Notes: generated by a model from the sequence alone, not told the origin. A DNA stretch of 64,000 bases from Rathayibacter iranicus NCPPB 2253 = VKM Ac-1602 (GCF_003149025.1 NZ_QGDV01000016.1:1-64000), one strand, 5' to 3'; counted from the stretch's first letter, positions 53,484 to 63,359 are shown. Made by a program: numbers and translations.

Positions 53484-54517
53484 GCGAGGACGACGTGCTC
53501 GGTCCCGAGGTCGCCTCCGAGGCCGAGATTGCGTTCGAGGGCGCGCTGCGCCCCAAGAGTCTCAGCGAATTCGTCGGCCAGCGGAAGGTGCGCGGCCAGC
53601 TCGAGCTGCTGCTCAAGGCGGCGGCGATGCAGGGGCGCACGCCCGACCACATCCTGCTCGCCGGCCCGCCCGGTCTTGGCAAGACCACGCTCGCGATGAT
53701 CGTCGCGGAGGAGAGTTCGTCGCCGCTGCGCCTGTCCAGCGGACCTGCGATCCAGCACGCGGGCGATCTCGCCGCCGTGCTCTCGTCGCTCCTGCCGGGC
53801 GAGATCCTCTTCATTGACGAGATCCACCGCATGGCGCGATCAGCGGAGGAGATGCTGTACCTCGCGATGGAAGACTTCCGGATCGACATCATGGTGGGCA
53901 AGGGAGCGGGAGCCACGTCCGTCCCGCTCGATCTCGCTCCGTTCACCCTCGTCGGGGCGACGACCCGCTCAGGTCTGCTGCCCAATCCGCTCCGCGACCG
54001 TTTCGGCTTCACCGCACATCTCGAGTTCTATGCGGAGGACGAGCTGCGGCAGGTGCTCGCACGCGCGGCGCGACTGCTCGAACTCGACATCGACGCGGAC
54101 GCGGTGGCCGAGATCGCCGGTCGCTGCCGGGGCACCCCCCGCATCGCGAACCGCTTGCTGCGGCGGGTGCGCGACTTCGCGCTCGTGCACGGGGGACGAG
54201 CCGACGTCACCGCCGTCCGCGCCGCCCTCGATCTCTACGACGTGGACGCGCTCGGCCTCGACCGGCTCGACCGCGCCGTGATGGAGATCGTGCTGACCCG
54301 CTTCGATGGCGGTCCCGTCGGGTTGAACACCCTGGCAGTTTCGGTGGGGGAGGAGGCCGAGACCGTCGAGGCGGTCGTCGAGCCATTCCTGGTTCGGATC
54401 GGTCTGCTCACCCGCACGCCCCGAGGGCGCGTGGCGACGTCGGCCGCCTACCGGCACTTCGGGATCGATCCGCGCGGGGCAGTGTCTCCGCAGTCGTTGT
54501 TCGAGGATGACCTATAA
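53480..54517 (+). CDS. ruvB: Holliday junction branch-migration ATPase RuvB
   Basis: 345 residues from GTG 53480, overlapping ruvA by four bases. AAA+ motor: [12 protein letters not shown], Walker [13 protein letters not shown], Walker [11 protein letters not shown], sensor 1 VGATTRSG, arginine finger [13 protein letters not shown], and the C-terminal winged helix ([17 protein letters not shown]). Drives branch migration with RuvA. Confidence 0.97.
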   Translation: MSEDDVLGPEVASEAEIAFEGALRPKSLSEFVGQRKVRGQLELLLKAAAMQGRTPDHILLAGPPGLGKTTLAMIVAEESSSPLRLSSGPAIQHAGDLAAVLSSLLPGEILFIDEIHRMARSAEEMLYLAMEDFRIDIMVGKGAGATSVPLDLAPFTLVGATTRSGLLPNPLRDRFGFTAHLEFYAEDELRQVLARAARLLELDIDADAVAEIAGRCRGTPRIANRLLRRVRDFALVHGGRADVTAVRAALDLYDVDALGLDRLDRAVMEIVLTRFDGGPVGLNTLAVSVGEEAETVEAVVEPFLVRIGLLTRTPRGRVATSAAYRHFGIDPRGAVSPQSLFEDDL

Positions 54518-54518
54518 T
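54513..54518 (+). promoter_or_regulatory. perfect -10 element upstream of yajC
   Basis: TATAAT overlaps the ruvB stop codon (TAA 54515-54517). No convincing -35 is placed 16-18 bases upstream. It suggests that yajC-secDF can be transcribed separately from the ruv genes. Confidence 0.4.
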
Positions 54519-54605
54519 TTCGTAGGCCCGACGGGCCACTCGATCTGCTCTTCCTCGACCCGAGGTCGTGCGGCAGATCGCCACTCCACTCCGGAAGGCC
54601 CACCC

Positions 54606-55010
54606 ATGGATCCGACGATCATCCTGCTCGTCCTGCTGCTCGTCGTGATGGTCATCTTCATGTTCCGCAACAACAAGAAGCGCCAGCGCGACGCGGAGAG
54701 CATGAAAAACAACCTCGTTCCCGGTGTGGAGCTGATGACCGGTTCCGGGCTGTTCGGCACTGTCGTGTCGATCGACGACGAAGCGAACAAGATCGTCATC
54801 GAGTCGACGCCCGGAACGCTGCTCACGATCCACCGTCAGGCCATCGCGCGCCTGATCGATCCAAGCGAGAACGACGTCGTCACCGAGGCCGACGACGAGG
54901 TCGAGCCGCTGACTGCGACCGGTTCGCCCGAATTCGGCGAGCGCGACTCCGCGCACCGCGACCCGCTGGTCGACCCGGTCGAGCGCGACCGCCGACCGGA
55001 CGCGCAGTAG
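54606..55010 (+). CDS. yajC: preprotein translocase subunit YajC
   Basis: 134 residues from ATG 54606. One membrane segment at the N-terminus (TIILLVLLLVVMVIFMFR) followed by the small conserved domain (NNLVPGVELMTGSGLFGTVV, VIESTPGTLLTIHR) and a long acidic, unstructured tail. Accessory subunit that works with SecDF at the Sec channel. First gene of the yajC-secD-secF group. Confidence 0.93.
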   Translation: MDPTIILLVLLLVVMVIFMFRNNKKRQRDAESMKNNLVPGVELMTGSGLFGTVVSIDDEANKIVIESTPGTLLTIHRQAIARLIDPSENDVVTEADDEVEPLTATGSPEFGERDSAHRDPLVDPVERDRRPDAQ

Positions 55011-55016
55011 TGTCCT

Positions 55017-55050
55017 GGGCGGGCAGGGCGCTTCGGTGCCCCGCCCGCCC
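55017..55050 (+). terminator. strong GC-rich hairpin between yajC and secD
   Basis: GGGCGGGC (55017-55024) pairs with GCCCGCCC (55043-55050); inside, after one mismatch, GGGCGC pairs with GTGCCC around a TTCG loop. TTCTCC follows. It could terminate some transcripts or attenuate secDF expression. Confidence 0.5.
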
Positions 55051-55112
55051 TTCTCCGTGTCCGGGCGATTCCGGGCCGATGACCGACGACCGAAGAGAAA
55101 GCTGAGCCCTGG

Positions 55113-56837
55113 GTGGCCGCATCAACCCCCGTCCGGAAGGCCCGCCGCTCGTTGAGCTGGCTCGGTGTCCTGATCCTCGCTCTCGTCGGACTCAATACTG
55201 CCGCTGTCCTTTGGGGTGGAGGGTCGTGGACGCCCAAACTCGCGCTCGATCTCGAGGGCGGAACGCAGATCGTCCTCCAGCCTCAGCTCAACGACGGCGA
55301 CACTGTCTCCTCGGAGCAACTCACCCAGGCCGTCTCGATCATCCGCCAGCGGATCGACGCGTCCGGCGTCTCCGAGGCCGAGATCACCACTCAGGGCTCC
55401 AGCAACATCGTCGTCTCGATTCCCGGCACCCCCGATGACGAGACGCTTCAGCGCATCGAGGCCTCGGCGAAGCTCGACTTCCGGCCCGTGCTCGTCGCGA
55501 GCCAGGCCACGAACGCCGCGGTCGGGGGTGATGCCACGTCCTCGCCCACACCGACTCCGGTCGATCCGTCACTGGCCACCGAGCCGACGTCCTCGCCGAC
55601 CAGCGCGAGCGACCTTGCCTACCTGACGCCGGCGCTCCAGGCTCAGTACACCTCGTTCGACTGCGCCTTCCTGAACAACCAGGACCCGAACCTCGCGCCG
55701 GCCGATCGGCCGCTGATCACCTGCGATCCGAGCGGCGCCGTCAAGTACGTGCTTGGTCCGGTCGAGATCACCGGCGAAGACATCTCCGATGCCTCCAATG
55801 GCCTGATGACCACGTCGTCGGGAGCGAGCACCGGCACGTGGGCGGTCAACCTGTCGTTCAGCGATCAGGGCACCCGGGCCTTCGGCGACGTCACCTCGCG
55901 CCTCGTCGCACTGCAGGGGGCGCAAAACCAGTTCGCGATCGTCCTCGACGGCCGCGTCATTTCGGCGCCCTCGACGAATGCCGCAATCACGGACGGTAAT
56001 GCGCAGATCTCGGGATCGTTCACGCAGGAGTCGTCGAAGACTCTCGCGGACCAGCTGAAATACGGCGCGCTGCCGATCGGCTTCCAGGTCCAAAGTTCCG
56101 ACAGCATCTCGGCCACGCTCGGCTCGGCACAGCTAGCCAGCGGCCTTCTTGCGGGAGTGATCGGTCTCCTCCTGGTCATCCTCTATTCGATTGCGCAATA
56201 CCGTGTGCTGGGTGCCGTGACCATTGCGTCGCTAGTGGTCGCCGCGGTCGTCACCTATCTGGTGGTGACTCTGCTCTCATGGCGGGAGGGACTGCGCCTC
56301 TCACTCGCGGGAGTCGCGGGCTTGATCGTCGCGATCGGCATCACGGCCGACTCCTTCATCGTGTACTTCGAGCGGATCCGCGACGAGCTGCGCGACGGCC
56401 GCGGCCTGGAGTCGGCGGTGGAGGCGGGCTGGCGACGTGCGCTGCGCACGATCTTCGCCTCGGACATGGTGAACCTGCTTGCCGCCGTCGTCCTGTTCGT
56501 GCTCGCTGTCGGCAGTGTGCGCGGCTTTGCGCTCACACTGGGCATCACGACGCTGATCGACCTGGTCGTGGTCGCACTGTTCACGCACCCAATCCTGCAG
56601 CTGATGGCGACGAGACCGTTCTTCGCCGAGGGACACCGGGCGTCCGGGCTTGATCCCCGTGCGCTCGGAGCGGTCTACCGTGGTCGGGCGGCGTTCCGTC
56701 CGCAGGACCAGGTGGTCGCAGGCAAGCGCGCGTCGGCTGCCCGAGAGGCGGCCAGGCGCCACACCATCGCCGAGCGCAAGGCCGCCGAGGCGGCCCGCAC
56801 GCGCACCAGCACCGAATCGACCGGGAAGGACGCGTGA
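55113..56837 (+). CDS. secD: protein translocase subunit SecD
   Basis: 574 residues from GTG 55113. First membrane segment (SLSWLGVLILALVGLNTAAV), the D1 motif LALDLEGGTQIVLQP, large extracytoplasmic P1 domain, and five more membrane segments near 340-510 with the SecD/RND signatures (AGLIVAIGITADSFIVYFERI). An added serine/threonine/proline stretch (~130-160, TSSPTPTPVDP) lies in the P1 region. It uses the proton gradient to pull exported proteins. The C-terminal tail is basic (RHTIAERKAAEAARTRT). Confidence 0.95.
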   Translation: MAASTPVRKARRSLSWLGVLILALVGLNTAAVLWGGGSWTPKLALDLEGGTQIVLQPQLNDGDTVSSEQLTQAVSIIRQRIDASGVSEAEITTQGSSNIVVSIPGTPDDETLQRIEASAKLDFRPVLVASQATNAAVGGDATSSPTPTPVDPSLATEPTSSPTSASDLAYLTPALQAQYTSFDCAFLNNQDPNLAPADRPLITCDPSGAVKYVLGPVEITGEDISDASNGLMTTSSGASTGTWAVNLSFSDQGTRAFGDVTSRLVALQGAQNQFAIVLDGRVISAPSTNAAITDGNAQISGSFTQESSKTLADQLKYGALPIGFQVQSSDSISATLGSAQLASGLLAGVIGLLLVILYSIAQYRVLGAVTIASLVVAAVVTYLVVTLLSWREGLRLSLAGVAGLIVAIGITADSFIVYFERIRDELRDGRGLESAVEAGWRRALRTIFASDMVNLLAAVVLFVLAVGSVRGFALTLGITTLIDLVVVALFTHPILQLMATRPFFAEGHRASGLDPRALGAVYRGRAAFRPQDQVVAGKRASAAREAARRHTIAERKAAEAARTRTSTESTGKDA

Positions 56838-57847
56838 TGGCCAGCTTCTCGCAGTTCGGGAACGACCTCTACACCGGTGCGCGCTCGATCGACTTCGTCG
56901 GACGGCGCCGCACCTGGTACCTGATCTCACTCGTGCTCATCCTGATGACCGTGCTCGGCACGGTCGCGCGCGGCGGGTTCAACTTCGGCATCGAGTTCAC
57001 CGGTGGTTCGCAGTTCACGGTCTCCTCGCCGTCGAGCCTTGACCAGGCCACGGCGACGGAGGCGGTGACCTCGGTGGCTCCTGAGACCGTGCCGCGCGTC
57101 TCCATCGTTGGCGACAACTCGATCCGCGTGCAGACCGGTCAGCTCTCGACCGATGAGTCGACCTCGGTGCGCAACGCGCTCTCGGAGGCATACAGCGTCC
57201 CGCCGGAGCAGGTGGCTTCCTCCTTCATCGGCGCGGCGTGGGGGAACGACATCACTCAACAGGCGATCCGCGGCCTCGTGATTTTCGTGGTCCTGGCGGC
57301 TCTGGCGATGTGGGCGTACTTCCGCACCTGGAAGATGTCGCTCGCCGCCATCGTTGCGCTGCTGCACGACCTCGTGATCGTCGCTGGCGTGTATGGCATC
57401 ACCGGCACCGAGGTTTCGCCCGCGGCGGTGATCGGTTTGTTGACAATCCTGGGCTACTCGCTCTATGACACCGTGGTGGTCTTCGACAAGATCCGGGAGA
57501 ACACGGCGGAGGCAATGGGCAGCACGACGCGCACGTTCTCCGAGACGGTGAATCTGGCCGAGAATCAGACCCTCGTGCGCTCGATCAACACGTCGATTGT
57601 CGCCGCGCTTCCGGTCGCCGCGATCCTCGTGATCGGTGCCTTCGTCCTCGGTGCCGGCACGCTGCGCGATATCTCCCTCGCGCTGCTGATCGGCATCATC
57701 GTCGGCACCTACTCGACGATCTTCGTCGCGGCTCCGCTCTACGCTCAGCTGCGCAGTCGCGAGTCCGAGATCGCCAAGCACGATAAGCGCGTGGATTCGG
57801 CGCGCGCGAAGGCCACCGCACCTGCCATGCCGGCAGTGCAGGGCTGA
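56837..57847 (+). CDS. secF: protein translocase subunit SecF
   Basis: 336 residues from ATG 56837 (the GTG at 56834 adds one codon), overlapping the secD stop. N-terminal membrane segment, the family motif FNFGIEFTGGSQF, a short periplasmic domain, and five further membrane segments with IGLLTILGYSLYDTVVVFDKIREN. Forms the SecDF pair with the preceding gene. Confidence 0.95.
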   Translation: MASFSQFGNDLYTGARSIDFVGRRRTWYLISLVLILMTVLGTVARGGFNFGIEFTGGSQFTVSSPSSLDQATATEAVTSVAPETVPRVSIVGDNSIRVQTGQLSTDESTSVRNALSEAYSVPPEQVASSFIGAAWGNDITQQAIRGLVIFVVLAALAMWAYFRTWKMSLAAIVALLHDLVIVAGVYGITGTEVSPAAVIGLLTILGYSLYDTVVVFDKIRENTAEAMGSTTRTFSETVNLAENQTLVRSINTSIVAALPVAAILVIGAFVLGAGTLRDISLALLIGIIVGTYSTIFVAAPLYAQLRSRESEIAKHDKRVDSARAKATAPAMPAVQG

Positions 57848-57850
57848 CCG

Positions 57851-58192
57851 ATGGCCGACTACGCCCAGGTGTCCGCCGCCGACGCGGTCGGCCTCGTCGA
57901 ACGCGATGAGGTCTGGCTGCTCGATGTCCGCGAGCCGCACGAGTGGGCGCTCGGCCACGCTCCCGGTGCCCACCACATTCCGATGGGCGAGATTGGACAG
58001 CGACAAGCCGAATTGCCGGCCGACGTGCCGATCCTCGTTGTCTGCCACTCTGGCGTGCGCTCGGCGAGAGTCGCGCAGGCTCTCGCCGGTGCGGGCTACG
58101 AGACGGCGAACGTCGAGGCGGGGATGACCGCTTGGGCCGCGGCCGATGGCTCCGTGATCGACGACGACGCTCAGCCCGGGCGTATCGACTGA
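57851..58192 (+). CDS. rhodanese-like sulfurtransferase
   Basis: 113 residues from ATG 57851. Single rhodanese domain: WLLDVREPHEWALGHAPGA (the DxRxxxE motif) and VVCHSGVRSARVA with active-site Cys in the CxxGxRS loop. Transfers sulfur from a donor to a thiol or cyanide-like acceptor; the partner is unknown. Sits between secF and relA. Confidence 0.9.
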   Translation: MADYAQVSAADAVGLVERDEVWLLDVREPHEWALGHAPGAHHIPMGEIGQRQAELPADVPILVVCHSGVRSARVAQALAGAGYETANVEAGMTAWAAADGSVIDDDAQPGRID

Positions 58193-58245
58193 GAATCGAG
58201 CTGTTCGCGAGGGGCGCAGCGGTGATTCGCCTCCTCCGCACGGGC

Positions 58246-58251
58246 GATAAT
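58246..58251 (+). promoter_or_regulatory. -10 element of the rel gene
   Basis: GATAAT at 58246-58251 lies six bases before ATG 58258, so transcription would start at or very near that ATG. No clear -35 is present. Confidence 0.4.
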
Positions 58252-58257
58252 GGGGCG

Positions 58258-58275
58258 ATGGAGACCCTCGCGTGA
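58258..58275 (+). CDS. five-codon leader ORF before relA
   Basis: ATG 58258 opens the mini-ORF METLA, whose TGA (58273-58275) overlaps the GTG start of relA (58272) in the GTGA manner. With the GATAAT element just upstream, the transcript may start with this ATG. It is out of frame with relA. It may couple translation of relA; there is no proof that it is translated. Confidence 0.35.
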   Translation: METLA

Positions 58276-60524
58276 CGGAAACGACGTCGACGTCCTCGAC
58301 CGCTGCGCTGCGCAGACTGGTCCCTCGAATCTTCTCCCGCGCGCAGCCCTCCGGCGCCGTCGACACCCTCGTCCGCACTGTCAGGACGCACCATCCCAAG
58401 AGCGATATTGCTCTGATCGAGCGTGCGTACTCGGTCGCGGAGCGCGCCCACTCGAGTCAAAAGCGCCGCAGCGGCGAGCCGTACATCACCCACCCGCTCG
58501 CGGTGGCGCAGATCCTCGCCGATCTTGGGATCGGCTCGAAGACGATCGCGGCGGCACTGTTGCACGACACTGTCGAGGACACGGACTACACGCTGGACGA
58601 ACTGCGCGCCGATTTCGGCGATGAGGTCGCGATGCTTGTCGACGGAGTCACGAAGCTCGACAAGGTCAAGTACGGCGACAGCGCCCAGGCCGAGACGGTC
58701 CGCAAGATGATCGTGGCGATGTCAAAGGACATCCGCGTCCTGATCATCAAGCTCGCGGACCGGCTTCACAACGCTCGCACCTGGGGCTTCGTGCCGGCGG
58801 AGTCGGCCGCCCGCAAGGCGACCGAAACCCTCGAGATCTACGCGCCGCTCGCGCATCGACTCGGCATCCAGGCAATCAAGTGGGAGCTCGAGGACCTCTC
58901 GTTCGCGGTCCTGTATCCCAAGATTTATAACGAGATCGAAAGCCTGGTGAAGCGGCGGACGCCGCAGCGTGAGGAGTTCGTTCAGAGCGTTATCGACCTG
59001 ATCAGCGAGGATCTTCGTGCAGGCCGAATCCGCGGCCGTGTCGTCGGTCGGCCCAAGCAGTACTACTCGATTTACCAAAAGATGGTCGTCCGTGGTCGCG
59101 AATTCGACGAGATCTACGACCTCGTCGGCATCCGCGTGCTCGTCAACTCGGTGCGCGACTGCTACGCCGTGCTCGGCTCGATCCACGCGCGCTGGACGCC
59201 CATTCCCGGCCGTTTCAAGGACTACATCGCCACCCCGAAGTTCAACCTGTACCAGTCACTGCACACCACGGTGGTCGGGCCCAAGGGCCGGGCAGTCGAG
59301 ATCCAAATCCGCACCAACGAGATGCACCAGCATGCGGAGTTCGGTATCGCGGCGCACTGGAAGTACAAGGAGCAGATGGCTACCGGCAAGGTGCCCATCT
59401 CCGGATCGAATGACAACGACCTGGCCTGGCTCGCGCATCTGTCCGACTGGCAGTCCGAGACGACCGACCCGAACGAGTTCCTCGACTCCCTCCGCTTCGA
59501 GATCGGCGCGAAAGAGGTGTATGTCTTCACGCCGAAGGGCCGGGTCATTGGGCTGCCCACCGGAGCAACTCCGGTCGACTTCGCCTATGCCGTGCACACC
59601 GAGGTCGGGCATCGGACGATGGGCGCCAAGGTTAATGGGCGTCTCGTACCGCTGGAGTCGTCGCTGACGACGGGCGATGTGGTCGAGGTCTTTACGTCGA
59701 AGAATCCTGATTCGGGGCCGAGCCAGGACTGGCTGCATTTCGTGCAGAGTCCACGCGCGCGCAATAAGATCCGCCAGTGGTTTACGAAGGAGCGGCGCGA
59801 CGAAGCCATCGAGCAGGGCAAGGACTCCATTGCCCGAGCAATGCGCAAGCAGAATCTCCCGCTACAGAAGCTGATGAGCCAGGACACCTTCACCGAGGTG
59901 GCCAGCCAGCTGCGGTACAACGACGTCGAAGCGCTTTACGCGGCGGTCGGCGAGGGCCACGTCTCGACCCAGTCGGTGCTCGAGAAGGTCGTCTCCTCGA
60001 TCCAGGGCGATCCGGAGTCGGATGAGAACGAGGTCACGCTCCCGCGATCGCCCCGTCCACGCAGCCGCAGCAGCGAGTCGGGCGTCCTGGTCAAGGGTGC
60101 GCCAGACATCCTGGTGAAGCTCGCGAAATGCTGCACTCCGGTACCCGGCGACCAGATCGTCGGTTTCGTCACCCGTGGCGCCGGCGTTTCGGTGCATCAG
60201 GCGAACTGCCACAACGTGCAGGAGCTCTTGAAGGAGCCGGAGCGAATCGTCGACGTGGAGTGGGCGCCCTCCTCAAAGAGCATCTTCCTCGTCCAGATCC
60301 AGGTCGAGGCGCTTGATCGCTCCGGCCTGCTGAGCGACGTGACGCGCGTCCTCTCCGAGCACCACGTCAATATCCTGTCGGCCACGGTCTCGACCTCGAG
60401 CGACCGACTGGCGATCAGCCGATTCGTCTTCGAAATGGGGGACACGACCCATCTCGATCGTGTGCTCAACGCCGTCCGTCGGATCGACGCCGTCTACGAC
60501 GTCTACCGGGTGAGCGCGGGCTGA
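58272..60524 (+). CDS. relA: bifunctional (p)ppGpp synthetase/hydrolase
   Basis: 750 residues from GTG 58272. HD hydrolase domain with YITHPLAVA and LLHDTVEDTD, synthetase domain with REFDEIYDLVGIRVLV and YQSLHTTVVGPKGR, TGS domain (VYVFTPKGRVIGLPTGATPV), a CCTPVPGD zinc-finger-like region and the C-terminal ACT domain (SGLLSDVTRVLSEHHVNIL). The HD residues are intact, so the enzyme should both make and destroy the alarmone, as usual for actinobacterial Rel. A five-codon ORF overlaps its start. Confidence 0.95.
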   Translation: MTETTSTSSTAALRRLVPRIFSRAQPSGAVDTLVRTVRTHHPKSDIALIERAYSVAERAHSSQKRRSGEPYITHPLAVAQILADLGIGSKTIAAALLHDTVEDTDYTLDELRADFGDEVAMLVDGVTKLDKVKYGDSAQAETVRKMIVAMSKDIRVLIIKLADRLHNARTWGFVPAESAARKATETLEIYAPLAHRLGIQAIKWELEDLSFAVLYPKIYNEIESLVKRRTPQREEFVQSVIDLISEDLRAGRIRGRVVGRPKQYYSIYQKMVVRGREFDEIYDLVGIRVLVNSVRDCYAVLGSIHARWTPIPGRFKDYIATPKFNLYQSLHTTVVGPKGRAVEIQIRTNEMHQHAEFGIAAHWKYKEQMATGKVPISGSNDNDLAWLAHLSDWQSETTDPNEFLDSLRFEIGAKEVYVFTPKGRVIGLPTGATPVDFAYAVHTEVGHRTMGAKVNGRLVPLESSLTTGDVVEVFTSKNPDSGPSQDWLHFVQSPRARNKIRQWFTKERRDEAIEQGKDSIARAMRKQNLPLQKLMSQDTFTEVASQLRYNDVEALYAAVGEGHVSTQSVLEKVVSSIQGDPESDENEVTLPRSPRPRSRSSESGVLVKGAPDILVKLAKCCTPVPGDQIVGFVTRGAGVSVHQANCHNVQELLKEPERIVDVEWAPSSKSIFLVQIQVEALDRSGLLSDVTRVLSEHHVNILSATVSTSSDRLAISRFVFEMGDTTHLDRVLNAVRRIDAVYDVYRVSAG

Positions 60525-61066
60525 GCCTCGAGCGGCGCAGGGGAGAGCGCCGCCCGCAGTCGGCGTTCGATTCTGTGGGGCGCGGCGACCGGTCCTCCGT
60601 TCCCGAGACGCGCCAGCACCGCCTCCAGCTCCGTCCGTGTCGCGAGGGCGACGGAGCGGATCAGGCTCTCGCCTCCGCCGGTGCGGGCCAGATCAATCAG
60701 GGTCCGGACGGCGGTCGTCACTGCGATGCCGTCGGAGACCAGCACATCGCCGTCGTCCAGGAGTACCTCGTGACAGCGGAGCCGGGAGGTGAGCGGCGGA
60801 CGCAGTCGACGCCGCCGGTCGACGGAGGCGCTGTGTACCTGAGGCGGGTCATGCATCGCTCCGTGCACCCAGGCCGCCGAGAGACGGTCGGCGACGGCCC
60901 CTTGGGGGAGGACCGCCGCGAGTGCGGCGAGCCGCTCAGGAACGCCGAGTGGCAAGTCCGCGACGAGGAAGCCCTCGTCGAGGCCGACGAGTTCGCCGTC
61001 GAGTTTCGCGGCGCACAGTTCGGCGAGCGGCAGATATCCGGGGAGAAGAACGGCGGGAAGACGCAT
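60503..61066 (-). CDS. hypothetical protein, AbiEi-antitoxin-like
   Basis: 187 residues from ATG 61066, convergent with relA and overlapping its end by 22 bases. The stretch RLSAAWVHGAM, CHEVLLDDGDVLVSDGIAVT and RTLIDLARTGGGESLIRSV resembles the C-terminal part of AbiEi-type proteins of type IV toxin-antitoxin systems, which are common singletons in this family. The N-terminal winged helix is not clear, and no toxin gene is next to it. Regard as unassigned. Confidence 0.55.
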   Translation of the reverse strand: MRLPAVLLPGYLPLAELCAAKLDGELVGLDEGFLVADLPLGVPERLAALAAVLPQGAVADRLSAAWVHGAMHDPPQVHSASVDRRRRLRPPLTSRLRCHEVLLDDGDVLVSDGIAVTTAVRTLIDLARTGGGESLIRSVALATRTELEAVLARLGNGGPVAAPHRIERRLRAALSPAPLEAQPALTR

Positions 61067-61142
61067 TCGGCAAGAATGGCCGATGCGCGGGCCTCGCAGA
61101 TCGCCCGCGGCGGATCTGTGGAGGGATCCGCCGCGGCGGCGC

Positions 61143-62366
61143 TCAGCCGATCGCGTCGAGCCACACCTTGCGGGCGTCGAGCGCCTCTTGCGCCTGGGCG
61201 ATCGCCGCGCGGTCGCCGCGGGCCTTCGCCTCGTCGAGTTCGTCCTGCAACTTCTGGATTGCCGCGGTCAGTTGCGAGGCGAGCCCTTCCGAGCGTGCCT
61301 TGCGCTCGGGGTTGCTGCGGTTCCAGTGCTCCTCGTCGAGCTTGCGAACATACGCCTCGACTGTGCGCAGGCGGTCTTCGACGACGCGCACCTGTTCGCG
61401 CGGCACGCGGCCGACCGCATCCCAGCGCTCCTGGATCGAGAGAAGCGCGCGCTTGGCCTTCTCGCGGTCCTGTTCCTTGAGCAGGGGCTCTGCCTCGTCG
61501 AGCAAAGCGAGCTTGAGGTCGAGGTTCTCGGTGTATTCGACGCTCTCCTGCGCAACGACCTCGGCCTTAGCGCCGTAGATCGCATCGCCAGCGGCCTTGA
61601 ACCGCGCCCAGAGCGCGTCATCGAACCGCTTGCCTGCGCGGCCGGCGACCCGCCAGCGCTCAAGGAGCGCCCGATACTCCGGAATCGCGTCGGCGCCCTG
61701 GGGCACCAGAGCCTCGGCCTGGTCGATGAGCGCCTGCTTGGCCTGCTTCGCCTCACGGTGCGCCGAATCGAGATCAGCGAAAAACGCCTTGCGGTTCTGC
61801 TCGATGGTGGTGCGGGCACCGCGGAACCGGCGCCACAGTTCGTTCGCGTCGTTCTTGGGAAGACGGGGCCCCTGCTGCTGGTGGTTCTGCCAGCGCGCGA
61901 AGAGGTCGTCGATCGCCGCGCTGGCCTGCTTCCACTGTGTCTTCGCCGGATCGACGGCGGCGAGCGCCTCGGCCTCGGCAACGATTGCCTCGCGGTAGGC
62001 GAGGGCATCCGCGAGCGCGGCCTTCGTCTCAGCGGCCTGCTGTTCGGTGAGGTCCTCGACGGAGCCACTCAGAGCATCAATGCGGGTCTGCAATGCCCCG
62101 AGGTCGCCGACCGCGTGAGCTTGAGCGATGGCGGCAGAGAGCGACTGGACGGTACGGGCGACATCGCCGGCTGGCGCGCCGCGCTTGGCGCGCTGCTCGA
62201 GCAGAGAGACTTGCCCGGCGAGTTCGGTGTACTTGCGCTCGTAATAGGCGAGCGCCTCCTCGGGAGTCGCATCCGGGTACTGGCCGACCTCGCGCTCCCC
62301 GTCGCCGACACGGACGTAGACCGTCCCGTCGTCGCCGACCCGTCCCCACGGCTGCTGGTCACTCAT
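61143..62366 (-). CDS. DUF349-domain coiled-coil protein
   Basis: 407 residues from ATG 62366 (MSDQQPWGRVGDDGTVYVR). Several DUF349 repeats: WKQASAAIDDLFARWQNH, LWRRFRGARTTIEQNRKAFF, RWRVAGRAGKRFDDALWARF, RWDAVGRVPREQVRVVEDRL, each with the W...R/A-G pattern. Almost wholly helical. Role unknown. Regular neighbour of relA and the cyclophilin gene in Microbacteriaceae. An upstream in-frame start (62420) is less likely. Confidence 0.85.
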   Translation of the reverse strand: MSDQQPWGRVGDDGTVYVRVGDGEREVGQYPDATPEEALAYYERKYTELAGQVSLLEQRAKRGAPAGDVARTVQSLSAAIAQAHAVGDLGALQTRIDALSGSVEDLTEQQAAETKAALADALAYREAIVAEAEALAAVDPAKTQWKQASAAIDDLFARWQNHQQQGPRLPKNDANELWRRFRGARTTIEQNRKAFFADLDSAHREAKQAKQALIDQAEALVPQGADAIPEYRALLERWRVAGRAGKRFDDALWARFKAAGDAIYGAKAEVVAQESVEYTENLDLKLALLDEAEPLLKEQDREKAKRALLSIQERWDAVGRVPREQVRVVEDRLRTVEAYVRKLDEEHWNRSNPERKARSEGLASQLTAAIQKLQDELDEAKARGDRAAIAQAQEALDARKVWLDAIG

Positions 62367-62552
62367 CGCTCGGAGCCTCACCTTGCTGTTCGATGTCGTG
62401 CTTCTCGGTGCCCGCCTCATCGTCGGCCGGTCGGCCTCGACGGCCGGAGGGCCGAAGACCGCGCTCGGCGGCGAACGGGCAGTGACGATCAGCCTATTGC
62501 ACTCCCTGCACGGACGGTTCGTGCCCTGCGGATGCTCGCTCTGAGGCTCGCA

Positions 62553-63359
62553 CTACTCGAGGGTGACGGAGGCGATCGAGATGGGCTCGGCGGGTGCGCC
62601 ATCGTCGGAGCCATCAGCCGTGCCCTTGGCGACGACGTCGTTCACGAGAGTGTCGAGGCCGGACGTGATTCGGCCGATCACGGTATAGCCGCCAGCGGCG
62701 TCGGTCGGCAGGCTCGTGTCCTCGTAGACGATGAAGAACTGGCTGCCCTGGCTGTAGCCGTTGCCGCCCTGACGCGCCATCGCAATGGCTCCTGCCGGGT
62801 AAACGCCGTCTCCCGGCGCATTCTCGACCGGGCCGTAGCTGTAGCCCGGGCCGCCCGTGCCGTCGCCGTTCGGGTCGCCGCATTGGAGGACGTAGAGACC
62901 CTTGGTGGTGAGGCGGTGGCACGAGAGTCCGTCGTAGAAGCCGGACCTGCTGAGAGAGAGGAAGGAGGACACGGCCTGCGGAGCGGCGCCGCCCGTCAGC
63001 ATGATGCCGAGGGGGTCCGCGCCGATGGTGAGCGTGCCCGTCCAGTCGCGGCCCTCGGCAATGTCGGAGGAGGGGACGTCGCCGGTGTTCTCCCCGGACG
63101 GCGCCGGGGTCGGCGATGCGGTGTCGGAGGAGGAGACAGCGGCAACCGGGGCGCCCGGTCCGTCAGAGAAGTAGAGGAGCTGGGCGACGACGGCGAGGGT
63201 GATGACGACGACGGACGCGATCGCGGCAAGAGTATTGTCACGAACGCGTCGCCTCTGTCTCGACCGGTGCAGGCTCTGGCGGGCCTGGTACGCCCGGAGC
63301 CGGGTGCGCGCCTCGCGGTCGTTCGACTTTCCCCTGTCGTTCGACTTTCCCTGAGCCAC
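62553..63359 (-). CDS. membrane-anchored cyclophilin-type peptidyl-prolyl isomerase
   Basis: 268 residues. Basic N-terminus containing a duplicated six-residue unit (GKSNDR twice), one membrane segment ([21 protein letters not shown]), a Ser/Pro/Thr linker, and a cyclophilin domain outside ([52 protein letters not shown]). The catalytic Arg of FxR is HRL here (CHRLT), and SQFFI is kept. It likely helps fold exported proteins. Confidence 0.88.
   Translation of the reverse strand: MAQGKSNDRGKSNDREARTRLRAYQARQSLHRSRQRRRVRDNTLAAIASVVVITLAVVAQLLYFSDGPGAPVAAVSSSDTASPTPAPSGENTGDVPSSDIAEGRDWTGTLTIGADPLGIMLTGGAAPQAVSSFLSLSRSGFYDGLSCHRLTTKGLYVLQCGDPNGDGTGGPGYSYGPVENAPGDGVYPAGAIAMARQGGNGYSQGSQFFIVYEDTSLPTDAAGGYTVIGRITSGLDTLVNDVVAKGTADGSDDGAPAEPISIASVTLE

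Noticed and set aside
56927-58399. 490-residue open frame on the minus strand
   Set aside because: Antisense to secF, the rhodanese gene and the start of relA; histidine/arginine-rich shadow without motifs.
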